Counted from the stretch's first letter, positions 45,719 to 55,563 are shown. The stretch is DNA of 64,000 bases from Chitinophagales bacterium (GCA_021323755.1 JAJPKJ010000036.1:124001-188000), one strand, 5' to 3'. Numbers and translations: made by a program. Notes: generated by a model not told the origin, from the letters alone.

Positions 45719-47449
45719 TTATAGATTGCCTTTTTTCAGTTCACTCACAGCATAGTTTGCTGCGCGTGCTGTTAATGCCATATAAAAAATGGAAGGGCTT
45801 TGATTTGCCGTGCTCGTCATACAAGCGCCATCTGTTACAAAAACATTTTTGCAATTGTGAAACTGGTTCCATCCATTAAGCAAAGATGTCTTTGGATCTT
45901 TTCCCATCCGGCAACCGCCCATTTCATGAATATCCCTACCCGGTGCCCAATGATTATCGTGTTGTGTAATATTCTTTATTCCGCACTGATCAAACATCTC
46001 GCTACTCTGGATTAAAAAATCTTTCAATAATTTTTCATCATTATCATCATACCCAACATTTGTAACCAGTAATGGAATTCCCCATTGATCTTTCTTGTCC
46101 TTGCTTAATGTTAATGTATTGGTTTCTTTCGGAACAGTTTCTCCCTGCATATAAATATAAACTCCCCAGGGACCCGCTTCACTCATGGCATCTTTATAAG
46201 CGGCGCCAATTTGATCTGCAGATGGATCGTTGATCCCGCGCTCACGATAACAGCCCATGAAAGCCATATAACCGCCGACAAAATCCATATCGTTCTTATG
46301 AATATTTCTGAAATTAGCCATCATGCATTCCGCCGTTCTGCGTCCATAAAAATATTTGTCTTCATAACCTTCGATACTTCCGCCAACAGAACCGCGATAA
46401 TTTTGAAAACATGCATATTTTCCAAGCAATCCATTGTCATTACCAAAGCCATTTGGAAAACGATTTGAAGTTGAATTGAGCAAGATCAAATTGCTGTTAA
46501 GCGCAGAACCATTGACAAAAATTATTTTTGAAAAATATTCTGTTGCCTGGTGAGTGTTTGTATCGATGATTCTTACACCCACTGCCTTATTTTTTTTCTC
46601 ATCATAAATGATGGAATGCACCACTGAAAAAGGACGAATGGTAAGATTACCTGTCTTTTCCGCCCAGGGTAATGTAGAAGATACCGAGCTGAAATAGCCG
46701 CCAAACGGGCATCCGCGCATGCATTCGTCGCGTGCCTGGCATTTGGCGCGGCCCTGTTGAATATGAATGTCTTTGGGCTGTGTCAATTGCGCCCATCTGC
46801 CCTGTATCATGAATCGATCCTTGTAATGAGCGCTGATTTTATCGCGCAGGTCTTTTTCAGGACAATTAAAATCGAAAGGTGGCAAATATTCTCCATCGGG
46901 CATTGCTTCTAACCCATCGCGATTGCCACAAATTCCTGCAAATGTTTCTACATGCGAATACCAGGGAGCAACATCATCATAACTTATGGGCCACTCAATG
47001 CCATAACCATATTTTGCTGGATTGATGAACTCATATTTACTCCAACGGGGACAAGCTCTTCCCCATATCAACGATTTTCCCCCAACCTGGTAACCCCGGA
47101 TCCATTCAAAAGGTTTCTCCTGGACATAGGGATGATCTTTATCTTTTATGAAAAAATGAGATGTTGATTCGTCAAAACCAGCGGCTTCTGTTATCAATGG
47201 GTTTTCATCAACAAATTTCTTCGGCATTTCTCCGCGATGCGGGAAATCCCATGGATTCATCGTTGCTGTTGGATAATCTTTATTATGCACCACCATTCTT
47301 CCACGCTCCAACACCAATGTTTTTAATCCGTGATCACATAATTCCTTCGCGGCCCAACCACCGCTGATCCCGCTGCCAATAACAATAGCATCGAATGTGT
47401 TCTTGCCAACACCGCCAGCATTAATATTGACATTTGTTGTATCGCCCAT
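45719..47449 (-). CDS. GMC-family FAD dehydrogenase, catalytic subunit (paralog 1 of 5)
   Basis: 576 residues. Gluconate 2-dehydrogenase/glucoside 3-dehydrogenase-type flavoprotein; oxidises a sugar hydroxyl and passes electrons to cytochrome c. FAD motif FDAIVIGSGISGGWAAKEL (residues 19-37); cysteines 237, 243 and 247 in C-x5-C-x3-C spacing, as reported for the 3Fe-4S site of FAD-glucose dehydrogenase; catalytic His508 in HEMGGCRMG. The usual Asn of the QNPS motif is Ser551 here, which may lower or alter activity. No signal peptide. Shares the leader MGDTTNVNIN and the GGC motif with paralog 2. Nearest to the subunit-3 gene. Confidence 0.88.
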   Translation of the reverse strand: MGDTTNVNINAGGVGKNTFDAIVIGSGISGGWAAKELCDHGLKTLVLERGRMVVHNKDYPTATMNPWDFPHRGEMPKKFVDENPLITEAAGFDESTSHFFIKDKDHPYVQEKPFEWIRGYQVGGKSLIWGRACPRWSKYEFINPAKYGYGIEWPISYDDVAPWYSHVETFAGICGNRDGLEAMPDGEYLPPFDFNCPEKDLRDKISAHYKDRFMIQGRWAQLTQPKDIHIQQGRAKCQARDECMRGCPFGGYFSSVSSTLPWAEKTGNLTIRPFSVVHSIIYDEKKNKAVGVRIIDTNTHQATEYFSKIIFVNGSALNSNLILLNSTSNRFPNGFGNDNGLLGKYACFQNYRGSVGGSIEGYEDKYFYGRRTAECMMANFRNIHKNDMDFVGGYMAFMGCYRERGINDPSADQIGAAYKDAMSEAGPWGVYIYMQGETVPKETNTLTLSKDKKDQWGIPLLVTNVGYDDNDEKLLKDFLIQSSEMFDQCGIKNITQHDNHWAPGRDIHEMGGCRMGKDPKTSLLNGWNQFHNCKNVFVTDGACMTSTANQSPSIFYMALTARAANYAVSELKKGNL

Positions 47450-47549
47450 TCGATTTTAGATTTACGATATTAGTTGTACGATTCTTTTTTTTCTGATATA
47501 CCTTATCCCTTATCTTCAGTAACCAAATGTCATCAGACAATAGCTTTGG

Positions 47550-49277
47550 TCAAATATTTCCTTTCTTCAATTCTTCCACTGCATGATTTGCCGCTCTCGC
47601 CGTCAAAGCCATAAATGTTATTGAAGGATTTTGCGTGCTTGTTGATGCCATGCTTGCTCCATCTGTTACAAAAACATTATTTACATTATGAAACTGATTC
47701 CATTTATTCAGCATTGATTTCTTTGGATCTTTACCCATCCTGCAACCTCCCATTTCATGAATATCCAAACCAGGCGCCTGCTTACTGTCATTCGGGCTAA
47801 TATTCTTGCACCCTGCTTTTTCTAACATCTCAGAAGTCTGAGTTAGAAAATCTTTCAACACTTTTTCATCATTCGCATCGTAACCAACAGAAGTTATTAA
47901 CTGCGGAATGCCCCATTCATCTTTTTTATCATCACTTAACCGAACATGATTGGTTTCTTTCGGAACGGTTTCTCCCTGCATCATCGCAAACACACCCCAG
48001 TCCCCGGCTTCAGTGATTGCATCTTTGAATTTCCCCCCCAGTTGCTCATCCCCTTCCTTTACATAGGCATTCCCACGACTCGCGCTGTAATGAACCATAT
48101 ACCCACGCAGAAAATCCATTTCTTGTTTATATACATTTCTGAAATTTGGCATCATGGCCTGCGTTGGTCTTCTGCCGAAATAATATTTGTCTGCCGGTCC
48201 ATCATAAGAGGCATATACGGTGCCGCGATAATTATGAAAACAAACATATTTTCCAAGCAAGCCGTTATCATTACCTAATCCATTTGGAAAACGATTTGAT
48301 TTTGAATTCAGCAATATAAGATTGCTGTTAAGACAAGCCGCATTAACGAATATTATTTTGGCAAAATAATCTGTGGATTGTTTGCTGTGTGCATCAATAA
48401 CTTTTACGCCGATTGCTTTCCCTTTTTTATCATCGTAAATAATTGAATGAACAACGGAATTCGGCTGCAATGTGAGATTACCGGTTTTCAAAGCCCATGG
48501 AATTGTGGTTGAGTTAGAACTGAAGTATCCACCAAAGGGACAACCGCGCTCGCACAAACTTCTTGCCTGGCATTGCTGGCGACCCTGTTCAATATGAATG
48601 GGGTTTGGTTTTGTGAGATGCGCGCAACGTCCAACAATCGGATATCGGTCTTTGTAATTTGAAGCAATTTTATCCTGTATATTTTTTTCAACGCAATTCA
48701 ATTCCCATGGCGGAAGAAATTCTCCGTCAGGCAAAGTTTCCAATCCATCCCTGTTGCCGCTAATGCCTGCAAAGATTTCAACGTGTGAATACCAGGGCGC
48801 AATATCTTCATAACGGATCGGCCAATCTCCAAAACCATCACGCGCCGGCCCCTCAAAGTCAAATCTGCTCCAGCGTTGCGTTTGGCGAGCCCATAATAAA
48901 GATTTTCCACCAACCTGGTAGCCGCGTATCCAATCGAAAGGTTTTTCCTGTATGTATGGATGCTCTTTGTCTTTTACAAAAAAATGTTGAGATGATTCAC
49001 CGAAAGCATAACATCTTGCCACAACCGGATTTTCATCCAAAACTTTAACAGGCATTTGACCGCGATGCGGAAAATCCCATGGGTTTTTTGTCGCGGTGGG
49101 ATAATCTTTTAAATGAACAACATTTTTTCCCCGTTCGAGCATTAATGTTTTCAATCCATGATCACATAATTCTTTTGCAGCCCAACCACCGCTGATGCCG
49201 CTGCCAATAACAATTGCATCGTACGTGTTCTTTGCAACACCACCGGAGTTAATATTGACATTTGTTGTATCGCCCAT
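47550..49277 (-). CDS. GMC-family FAD dehydrogenase, catalytic subunit (paralog 2 of 5)
   Basis: 575 residues and closest to paralog 1: same MGDTTNVNIN leader, HEMGGCRMG around His507, and no signal peptide. It keeps the catalytic Asn550 (QNPS) and the cysteine cluster at 236, 242 and 246 (CQARSLCERGC). The variable region between residues 85 and 160, which should shape the substrate pocket, differs from the other four (ARCYAFGESSQHFFVKDKEHPY). 100 bp separate it from paralog 1 and 88 bp from paralog 3, consistent with one long transcript. Confidence 0.88.
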   Translation of the reverse strand: MGDTTNVNINSGGVAKNTYDAIVIGSGISGGWAAKELCDHGLKTLMLERGKNVVHLKDYPTATKNPWDFPHRGQMPVKVLDENPVVARCYAFGESSQHFFVKDKEHPYIQEKPFDWIRGYQVGGKSLLWARQTQRWSRFDFEGPARDGFGDWPIRYEDIAPWYSHVEIFAGISGNRDGLETLPDGEFLPPWELNCVEKNIQDKIASNYKDRYPIVGRCAHLTKPNPIHIEQGRQQCQARSLCERGCPFGGYFSSNSTTIPWALKTGNLTLQPNSVVHSIIYDDKKGKAIGVKVIDAHSKQSTDYFAKIIFVNAACLNSNLILLNSKSNRFPNGLGNDNGLLGKYVCFHNYRGTVYASYDGPADKYYFGRRPTQAMMPNFRNVYKQEMDFLRGYMVHYSASRGNAYVKEGDEQLGGKFKDAITEAGDWGVFAMMQGETVPKETNHVRLSDDKKDEWGIPQLITSVGYDANDEKVLKDFLTQTSEMLEKAGCKNISPNDSKQAPGLDIHEMGGCRMGKDPKKSMLNKWNQFHNVNNVFVTDGASMASTSTQNPSITFMALTARAANHAVEELKKGNI

Positions 49278-49365
49278 TCAACATACTATTTATGATGCAG
49301 CCTTTCTAATTTGCGGTTATAGGTTACATCTGATTTTCTTTTTTTTCAATTGCCTTTATCAATCA

Positions 49366-51045
49366 CTAAATATTCCCTTTCTTCAACTCACTCACCGCAT
49401 AATTTGCTGCACGTGCTGTTAATGCCATATAAGTAAGAGATGGATTCTGGCAAGCGCTTGATGTCATGCAAGCTCCGTCCGTCACAAAAACATTTTTTGC
49501 ATCCCAAACCTGGTTGTGCATATTTAGTACCGATGTCTTCGGGTCCTTTCCCATTCTTGCCGTTCCCATTTCATGAATACCATCACCAATTTCATGACCG
49601 CCATCCCATGTTTTCACATCTTTGATTCCTGCAGACTCAAACATTGCTTTTGCTTCTTCAACGATCGCTTTGCGCATCTTCTTTTCATTATCCTTCAATT
49701 CTGCATCCATCGCCAGCACAGGTAATCCCCATTTATCTTTTTTATTTTTATCTAGCGTGATCTTATTTTCATGATAAGGTAATAATTCGCCAAAGCCTGT
49801 CATACCAATTGTCCAGGCGCCCGGCTCCGTCAATTCTTCCTTGAATTGCGCGCCGATACTTAGTTCTGCAACACTTCTGCTCCATCCCTCCCGACTTGCG
49901 CCCCCCTGGTACCCAAAGCCGCGAAGAAAATCTCTTTTATCTCCAAACAAATTTGCGAAGCGAACAATATAAAATCCATTTGGTCTTCTTCCATAATAAT
50001 ATTTGTCTTCATAACCTTCAACCAAACCTGAAGCTCCAACATTGTAATGATGATCCATAATATTATGACCCAATTCACCACTGCTGCTGCCCAAACCATC
50101 GGGCCAAATATCAGTTGCCGAATTCATTAATACCCATGCGCTGTTTAATGCAGATGCATTTACAAAAACGATTTTTGACAGATAAGTATATGTTTGATTA
50201 TTCTCGGCATCAAGAATTTCAACCCCCTTTGCTTTTTTCTTATCCTTATCGTATAAAATTCTTGTAACAATACTCCAGGGACGAACAGTGAGGTTACCGG
50301 TTTTTTTTGCTGCCGGTAAGGTCGATGATTGTGTGCTGAAATATGCACCAAACGGACATCCTTCCCAGCAACGATTACGAAACTGACATTGCGTTCTTCC
50401 TTCGATCGGTGCGGTCAAATTTGCACTTCGGCCAATGATCAGGTGTCTGTTACCGTTATATTTTTCTTTTATCCTTGCAGAAACATCTTTTTCAACACAA
50501 TTCAATTCCATCGGCGGTAAGAAATGCCCGTCAGGCAATTGTTGCAAACCTTCGAGAGATCCATTTACACCAATGAATTTTTCCACATGATCGTACCAGG
50601 GCTGAATATCTTTATAACGAATTGGCCAATCAATCGCCCAGCCATCTTTCGCGTTGGCATTAAAATCAAAATCACTCCAGCGATAACTTTGTCGTCCCCA
50701 TAAGATAGAACGTCCTCCCAGTTGATACGATCGCCACCATTTAAACGGTTTGACCTCAGTGTAAGGACAATCAACATCATTAGCCCAATAATCCATAATT
50801 GGTTCAACCTTGCCCCAGGTGCGTGCGATGATAGGATGCTGTTGTAATTGTGCTTGCGTTGCTCTTCCGCGATGAGCAAAATCCCATGGGTTTTTATCGG
50901 CAGATTTATAATCTTTGAGATGTTCGAAATTTCTTCCGCGTTCAAGCATCAATACTTTCAATCCGCTTTCGGTAAGCTCTTTTGCAGCCCAGCCACCGCT
51001 GATTCCGGAGCCGATTACAATTGCATCATAAACATTATCGGGCAT
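49366..51045 (-). CDS. GMC-family FAD dehydrogenase, catalytic subunit (paralog 3 of 5)
   Basis: 559 residues from the ATG at 51045 (MPDNVYDAIVIGSG), chosen because paralogs 4 and 5 start at the same place; a frame to 51069 adds 8 residues. Belongs to the second subtype with HEMGTARMG (His491), QNPS (Asn534) and CQFRNRCWEGC (Cys220, 226, 230). It lacks the N-terminal extension of paralogs 1 and 2. The putative pocket segment (PIIARTWGKVEPIMDYWANDVDCPY) is distinct from paralogs 4 and 5. Confidence 0.88.
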   Translation of the reverse strand: MPDNVYDAIVIGSGISGGWAAKELTESGLKVLMLERGRNFEHLKDYKSADKNPWDFAHRGRATQAQLQQHPIIARTWGKVEPIMDYWANDVDCPYTEVKPFKWWRSYQLGGRSILWGRQSYRWSDFDFNANAKDGWAIDWPIRYKDIQPWYDHVEKFIGVNGSLEGLQQLPDGHFLPPMELNCVEKDVSARIKEKYNGNRHLIIGRSANLTAPIEGRTQCQFRNRCWEGCPFGAYFSTQSSTLPAAKKTGNLTVRPWSIVTRILYDKDKKKAKGVEILDAENNQTYTYLSKIVFVNASALNSAWVLMNSATDIWPDGLGSSSGELGHNIMDHHYNVGASGLVEGYEDKYYYGRRPNGFYIVRFANLFGDKRDFLRGFGYQGGASREGWSRSVAELSIGAQFKEELTEPGAWTIGMTGFGELLPYHENKITLDKNKKDKWGLPVLAMDAELKDNEKKMRKAIVEEAKAMFESAGIKDVKTWDGGHEIGDGIHEMGTARMGKDPKTSVLNMHNQVWDAKNVFVTDGACMTSSACQNPSLTYMALTARAANYAVSELKKGNI

Positions 51046-51129
51046 AAAATATTTTATGTAATTACTCAAATCGAAAATCGCTCAATGGCTCAGAACAGCC
51101 ATCATACCACTTTCATATTTTCACCTTGT

Positions 51130-52806
51130 TCAAATATTCCCTTTTTTCAATTCACTCACCGCATAGTCTGCGGCGCGCGCGGTTAAAGCCATATAAGTTA
51201 ATGATGGATTTTGACATGCTGCTGATGTCATGCATGCTCCATCTGTCACAAAAACATTTTGGGCATCCCAAACCTGGTTCCATTTATTAAGAACAGAAGT
51301 TTTCGGGTCTTTTCCCATTCTTGCTGTTCCCATTTCATGGATACCCCGACCCAGGAATGGATTTGCATCGCGTGAATGAATATTCTTTACGCCAATTGCT
51401 TCGAGCATTTCCTGCGCATCATTCAGCATATCTTTTCTCATCTTTAATTCATTTTCTTTTAACTCGGCATCAATGGCTAAGACAGGCAATCCCCATTTGT
51501 CTTTTTTTGTCTTATCAAGCGTTGCTTTATTATCATGGTAAGGAAGCGTCTCTCCGAATCCGCCAAGATTCATTGTCCATCCTCCCGGTTCTGATAATGC
51601 TTCTTTCAGGTCAACGCCAAGTGCAATTTCTTCTGCAGAGCGTGCATAGCCCGAACGCGCGCCGCCGCCCTGGTAACCGAATCCGCGGATATAATTTCTT
51701 TTATCGCCAAAGAAATTCCTGTAACGCGGTATATAAACTCCGTTCGCACGACGCCCGAAATAATATTTGTCCTCATAACCATCAACAGACCCTGACGCCC
51801 CGACATTTAAATGATGATCCATTAAATTATGTCCAAGCTCTCCGCTGCTGCTACCTAATCCATCCGGCCAAACATCCGTTGCGGAATTCATTAAGACCCA
51901 AGCACTGTTCAATGTAGATGCATTAAGAAAGACAATTTTGGCTTTATATTCATAGGTCTTCATCGTTTCTGCATCAAGTACTTCAACACCGGTTGCTTTT
52001 TTCTTGTCCTTATCATACAAAATTTTTGTAACGATGCTCCAGGGGCGAAGTGTGAGATTACCGGTTTTTCTTGCTGCCGGTAAGGTGGAAGATTGCGTAC
52101 TGAAATAGGCGCCAAACGGGCATCCCAGCCAACATTTATTTCTGAACTGACATTGAGTTCTTCCTTCGATCGGCGCAGTGAGATTTGCGGTACGACCGAT
52201 TATCATATCTCTGTTCTTGAACTTTTCTTTTAATCTGACCGCTGCATCTTTTTCAACGCAGGTCATATCCATCGGTGGGAGAAAATGTCCATCCGGCAAT
52301 TGCACCAAACCGTCTTTGTTGCCGCTGATGCCAGCAAATTTTTCAACATAATCATACCACGGTTCAACATCCTTATAACGGATCGGCCAATCAACTGCAA
52401 TTCCATCTTTTGCATTCTCTTCAAAATGCATGTCGCTCCACCGATAACTTTGTCTGCCCCACATTAACGAGCGACCGCCGGTGTGGTAACCGCGAAACCA
52501 ATCGAATCGTTTTACTTCCGTGTAGGGACATTCAGCATCTTTCACCCAATAGCTGAGGTTGGTTTCATTGAGCGGATAATCTCTTTTTAAAACGGGATAA
52601 TCTTTTATCATCTCCTGTGTCCGTCGTCCGCGGTGCGGAAAGTCCCATGCTTCCATGTTCGCCGTTTTGTAATCTTTGACGTGCTCAATGTGTTCACCGC
52701 GTTCGAGCATGATCACTTTTAATCCTTTTTCAGTAAGCTCTTTCGCAGCCCAGCCACCGCTGATCCCTGAGCCTATCACAATGGCATCATAAATATTTTC
52801 AGGCAT
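51130..52806 (-). CDS. GMC-family FAD dehydrogenase, catalytic subunit (paralog 4 of 5)
   Basis: 558 residues. Very similar to paralog 5 over its whole length, pointing to a recent duplication. FAD motif YDAIVIGSGISGGWAAKEL, cysteines 219, 225 and 229 (CQFRNKCWLGC), His490 in HEMGTARMG and Asn533 in CQNPS are all intact. Lacks a signal peptide and so presumably depends on the shared Tat-bearing subunit 3 for export. Confidence 0.88.
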   Translation of the reverse strand: MPENIYDAIVIGSGISGGWAAKELTEKGLKVIMLERGEHIEHVKDYKTANMEAWDFPHRGRRTQEMIKDYPVLKRDYPLNETNLSYWVKDAECPYTEVKRFDWFRGYHTGGRSLMWGRQSYRWSDMHFEENAKDGIAVDWPIRYKDVEPWYDYVEKFAGISGNKDGLVQLPDGHFLPPMDMTCVEKDAAVRLKEKFKNRDMIIGRTANLTAPIEGRTQCQFRNKCWLGCPFGAYFSTQSSTLPAARKTGNLTLRPWSIVTKILYDKDKKKATGVEVLDAETMKTYEYKAKIVFLNASTLNSAWVLMNSATDVWPDGLGSSSGELGHNLMDHHLNVGASGSVDGYEDKYYFGRRANGVYIPRYRNFFGDKRNYIRGFGYQGGGARSGYARSAEEIALGVDLKEALSEPGGWTMNLGGFGETLPYHDNKATLDKTKKDKWGLPVLAIDAELKENELKMRKDMLNDAQEMLEAIGVKNIHSRDANPFLGRGIHEMGTARMGKDPKTSVLNKWNQVWDAQNVFVTDGACMTSAACQNPSLTYMALTARAADYAVSELKKGNI

Positions 52807-52918
52807 AGTTTTGAATTTATGAATTACGGTTATACATAGCTGTTAGCAGACAGCCATTCGTTAAAGTATTTTATAGAAATGGACATAATATCAAATCTTC
52901 ATTATCAATGATCAATTC

Positions 52919-54595
52919 TTAAAGGTTTCCTTTTTTCAATTCACTTACTGCATGGTCAGCTGCGCGTGCGGTGAACGCCATATATGTCAATGAGGGATTT
53001 TGGCAAGCTGCAGAAGCCATAAATGACCCATCAGTTACAAATACATTCGGTGCATCCCATACCTGGTTGAATTTATTGAGTACTGAAGATTTTGGATCTT
53101 TTCCCATTCTTGCCGTTCCCATTTCATGGATGCCCCTGCCGAGATAAGGTTCACTATCTCCGCCCTGAACATTTTTTACGCCAGCCGCTTCAAGCATTTC
53201 TTTGGCATCATTCAACATATCCTTGCGCATCTTCAATTCATTCTCTTTAAGCTCCGCATCAATGGCAAGAATATTCAATCCCCATTTATCCTTTTTGGTT
53301 TTATCAAGCGTTACTTTATTATCGTGATATGGTAAAGTTTCGCCAAAGCCTCCCATCCCAAAATTCCAACCACCCGGTTCAGCAATCGCTTCTTTAAATT
53401 CTTTGCCAATGCTGTATTCGGCAACTTCATGTCCCCAGCCCTCGCGACCGCCACCACCCTGATATCCGAAGCCGCGGATATAATCTCTTTTATCACCAAA
53501 AAAGTTACGGAAACGTGGAATGTAAACACCATTGGCACGACGTCCTGCATAGTATTTGTCCTCATAGCCATCAATTGTACCGCCTGCCCAAACGCCTAAA
53601 TGGTGATCCATTAAATTATGACCAAGTTGATCACTGCTGCTACCCAATCCGCCCGGCCAAATATCAGTTGCAGAATTCAATAATACCCATGCGCTGTTCA
53701 ATGTAGAGGCGTTGACAAACACGATTTTCGCTTTGTATTCAATGGTTTGATTGGTTTGCGCATCAAGTACTTCAACGCCGGTCGCCCGTTTCTTATCTTT
53801 ATCGTATAAGATTTTTGTAACGATGCTCCAGGGACGAACCGTCAATTTTCCTGTTTTTAACGCAGCGGGTAAGGTAGCAGATTGTGTACTGAAATAACCG
53901 CCAAACGGACAGCCATACCAGCATTTATCGCGGTACATGCATTGACGACCATTCAATGGAACAGTTGCGTGTGCGCATCTTCCGATAATCATTTTACGGG
54001 CGCCTTTATAATGTTCTTTGATCCTAGCAGCAACATCTTTTTCAACACAGGTCATATCCATTGGTGGTAGAAATTCACTATCCGGCAACTCTGCCAATCC
54101 TTCTTTTGATCCACTGATGCCCGCAAATTTTTCAACATAACTATACCAGGGTTCAATGTCTTTATATCGCACGGGCCAATCCGTGCCGATTCCTTGTTTT
54201 GCATTTTCTTCAAAATATAGATCGCTCCAGCGATACGTTTGACGACCCCATAGTAATGAGCGACCGCCAACATGGTATCCGCGGAACCAGTCGAACCGTT
54301 TTATCTCTGTGTATGGGGAATCTTTATCGCTTGCCCACCAGGAGAGATTTCTTTCATTAAGCGGGTAATCTCTTTTAAGATTAGGGTAATTTTTGATCAT
54401 CTCCTGTGTTCGCTCCCCGCGATGCGGATAATCCCAGGCCTCTTTATTTGCTTCGGTATAATCTTTTACGTGCACGATATCCATTCCACGTTCGAGCATG
54501 ATTGTCTTCAATCCTTTTTCAGTTAATTCCTTTGCAGCCCAGCCACCGCTGATACCTGAGCCAATTACGATTGCGTCATACACATTATCTGCCAT
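52919..54595 (-). CDS. GMC-family FAD dehydrogenase, catalytic subunit (paralog 5 of 5)
   Basis: 558 residues, first of the five in transcription order, 80 bp after the isomerase gene. Cysteines 219, 225 and 229 (CMYRDKCWYGC), His490 and Asn533 are intact. The segment before the cysteines (CAHATVPLNGRQ) resembles paralog 2 (CAHLTKPN) more than paralog 4 (TANLTAPIEGRTQ), a possible trace of exchange between copies. Confidence 0.88.
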   Translation of the reverse strand: MADNVYDAIVIGSGISGGWAAKELTEKGLKTIMLERGMDIVHVKDYTEANKEAWDYPHRGERTQEMIKNYPNLKRDYPLNERNLSWWASDKDSPYTEIKRFDWFRGYHVGGRSLLWGRQTYRWSDLYFEENAKQGIGTDWPVRYKDIEPWYSYVEKFAGISGSKEGLAELPDSEFLPPMDMTCVEKDVAARIKEHYKGARKMIIGRCAHATVPLNGRQCMYRDKCWYGCPFGGYFSTQSATLPAALKTGKLTVRPWSIVTKILYDKDKKRATGVEVLDAQTNQTIEYKAKIVFVNASTLNSAWVLLNSATDIWPGGLGSSSDQLGHNLMDHHLGVWAGGTIDGYEDKYYAGRRANGVYIPRFRNFFGDKRDYIRGFGYQGGGGREGWGHEVAEYSIGKEFKEAIAEPGGWNFGMGGFGETLPYHDNKVTLDKTKKDKWGLNILAIDAELKENELKMRKDMLNDAKEMLEAAGVKNVQGGDSEPYLGRGIHEMGTARMGKDPKSSVLNKFNQVWDAPNVFVTDGSFMASAACQNPSLTYMAFTARAADHAVSELKKGNL

Positions 54596-54675
54596 AATTA
54601 TTGATTTTAAAATTATTCAATTTGAAATTACTCAATGCCCGATGAAGCGATTGAGTAATCGAGATATTTTCATAT

Positions 54676-55563
54676 TTACACGTCACATAATTCAATCGCT
54701 TTTTTAAGCGATCCGATCTTATCTGGTGCCGCTGGAATGAATTCCTGCGCAACATATCCTTTGTAACCAGTATCCACAATGGCTTTCATAATTGCTGGAT
54801 AATATAATTCCTGGGACTGATCAATTTCATGTCTTCCGGGTACACCGCCTGTGTGATAATGCCCAAAATATTTAACATTTTCACGAATTGTTCTTATCAC
54901 ATCGCCTTCATCGATCTGCATGTGATAAATATCGTAGAGCAATTTAAAATTGGGTGAACCAACCCGCTTGCATAATTCAACACCCCATGGAGATCTGTCG
55001 CACATATAATCTTTATGATCAATTTTGCTGTTCAATAATTCCATATGGACCGTAATGCCGCTCTTTTCTGCTGCGGGTAAAATCTTTTGCAGCCCCTCAA
55101 CGCAATTTCTGAAGCCAGTTTCATCATCCATTCCGCGGCGACTTCCGCTAAAGCAGATAACATCTTTGTAACCGGCCTTAACCATCAGCGGAAAAACGTC
55201 GAGATAATCTTTGATCAGTTGCCCGTGAAATTTTTTCTCATTAAACCCATCTGTTAAACTGACATTCCCGCCATGATAGCACATGGAAGAGTAAATGCCA
55301 TATCCCTGAATAGTTGGCCAGTCCTTGGGTCCGAGAAGATCGATGGCATTAAAACCGATCTGTTTTACGGCTTTACACAATTCATCAAGAGAGAGAAAAT
55401 TGTAAGTCCACTGGCAAACGGAATGATTGATATTACCTTTCAATTCAATTTTTTTTTGAGTTTCGCTTAATACATAGGTAGGTAAAAGTGATGCGGTGCC
55501 AAGTGCGGCTGTTCCTGCAACAATATTTTTGATAGCACTTCGGCGAGAATGTTTTTCGGGCAT
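54676..55563 (-). CDS. Sugar phosphate isomerase/epimerase-like TIM barrel, Tat-exported
   Basis: 295 residues of the xylose-isomerase-like (AP endonuclease 2) fold. The start has SRRSAIKN (Arg7-Arg8) followed by an alanine-rich hydrophobic core (IVAGTAALGTASLLPTYVLS), a Tat signal, so the barrel acts outside the cytoplasm. Metal ligands are seen in HMELLNSK (Glu), LLYDIYHMQ (Asp/His), YFGHYHTGG (His) and VAQEF (Glu). It resembles hydroxypyruvate-isomerase-type proteins. In this operon it may rearrange or cleave 3-keto-sugars. It lies between the MFS and GMC genes. Confidence 0.85.
   Translation of the reverse strand: MPEKHSRRSAIKNIVAGTAALGTASLLPTYVLSETQKKIELKGNINHSVCQWTYNFLSLDELCKAVKQIGFNAIDLLGPKDWPTIQGYGIYSSMCYHGGNVSLTDGFNEKKFHGQLIKDYLDVFPLMVKAGYKDVICFSGSRRGMDDETGFRNCVEGLQKILPAAEKSGITVHMELLNSKIDHKDYMCDRSPWGVELCKRVGSPNFKLLYDIYHMQIDEGDVIRTIRENVKYFGHYHTGGVPGRHEIDQSQELYYPAIMKAIVDTGYKGYVAQEFIPAAPDKIGSLKKAIELCDV

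Noticed and set aside
51321-51917. A 198-residue plus-strand frame opposite GMC paralog 4.
   Set aside because: An antisense shadow of a strongly coding region; its composition (many His, Arg, Leu, Ser) follows the codons of the other strand.
45719-54595. The five GMC genes as an assembly duplication.
   Set aside because: The copies differ throughout, fall into two subtypes and have different spacers, so they are real paralogs rather than repeated contig pieces.
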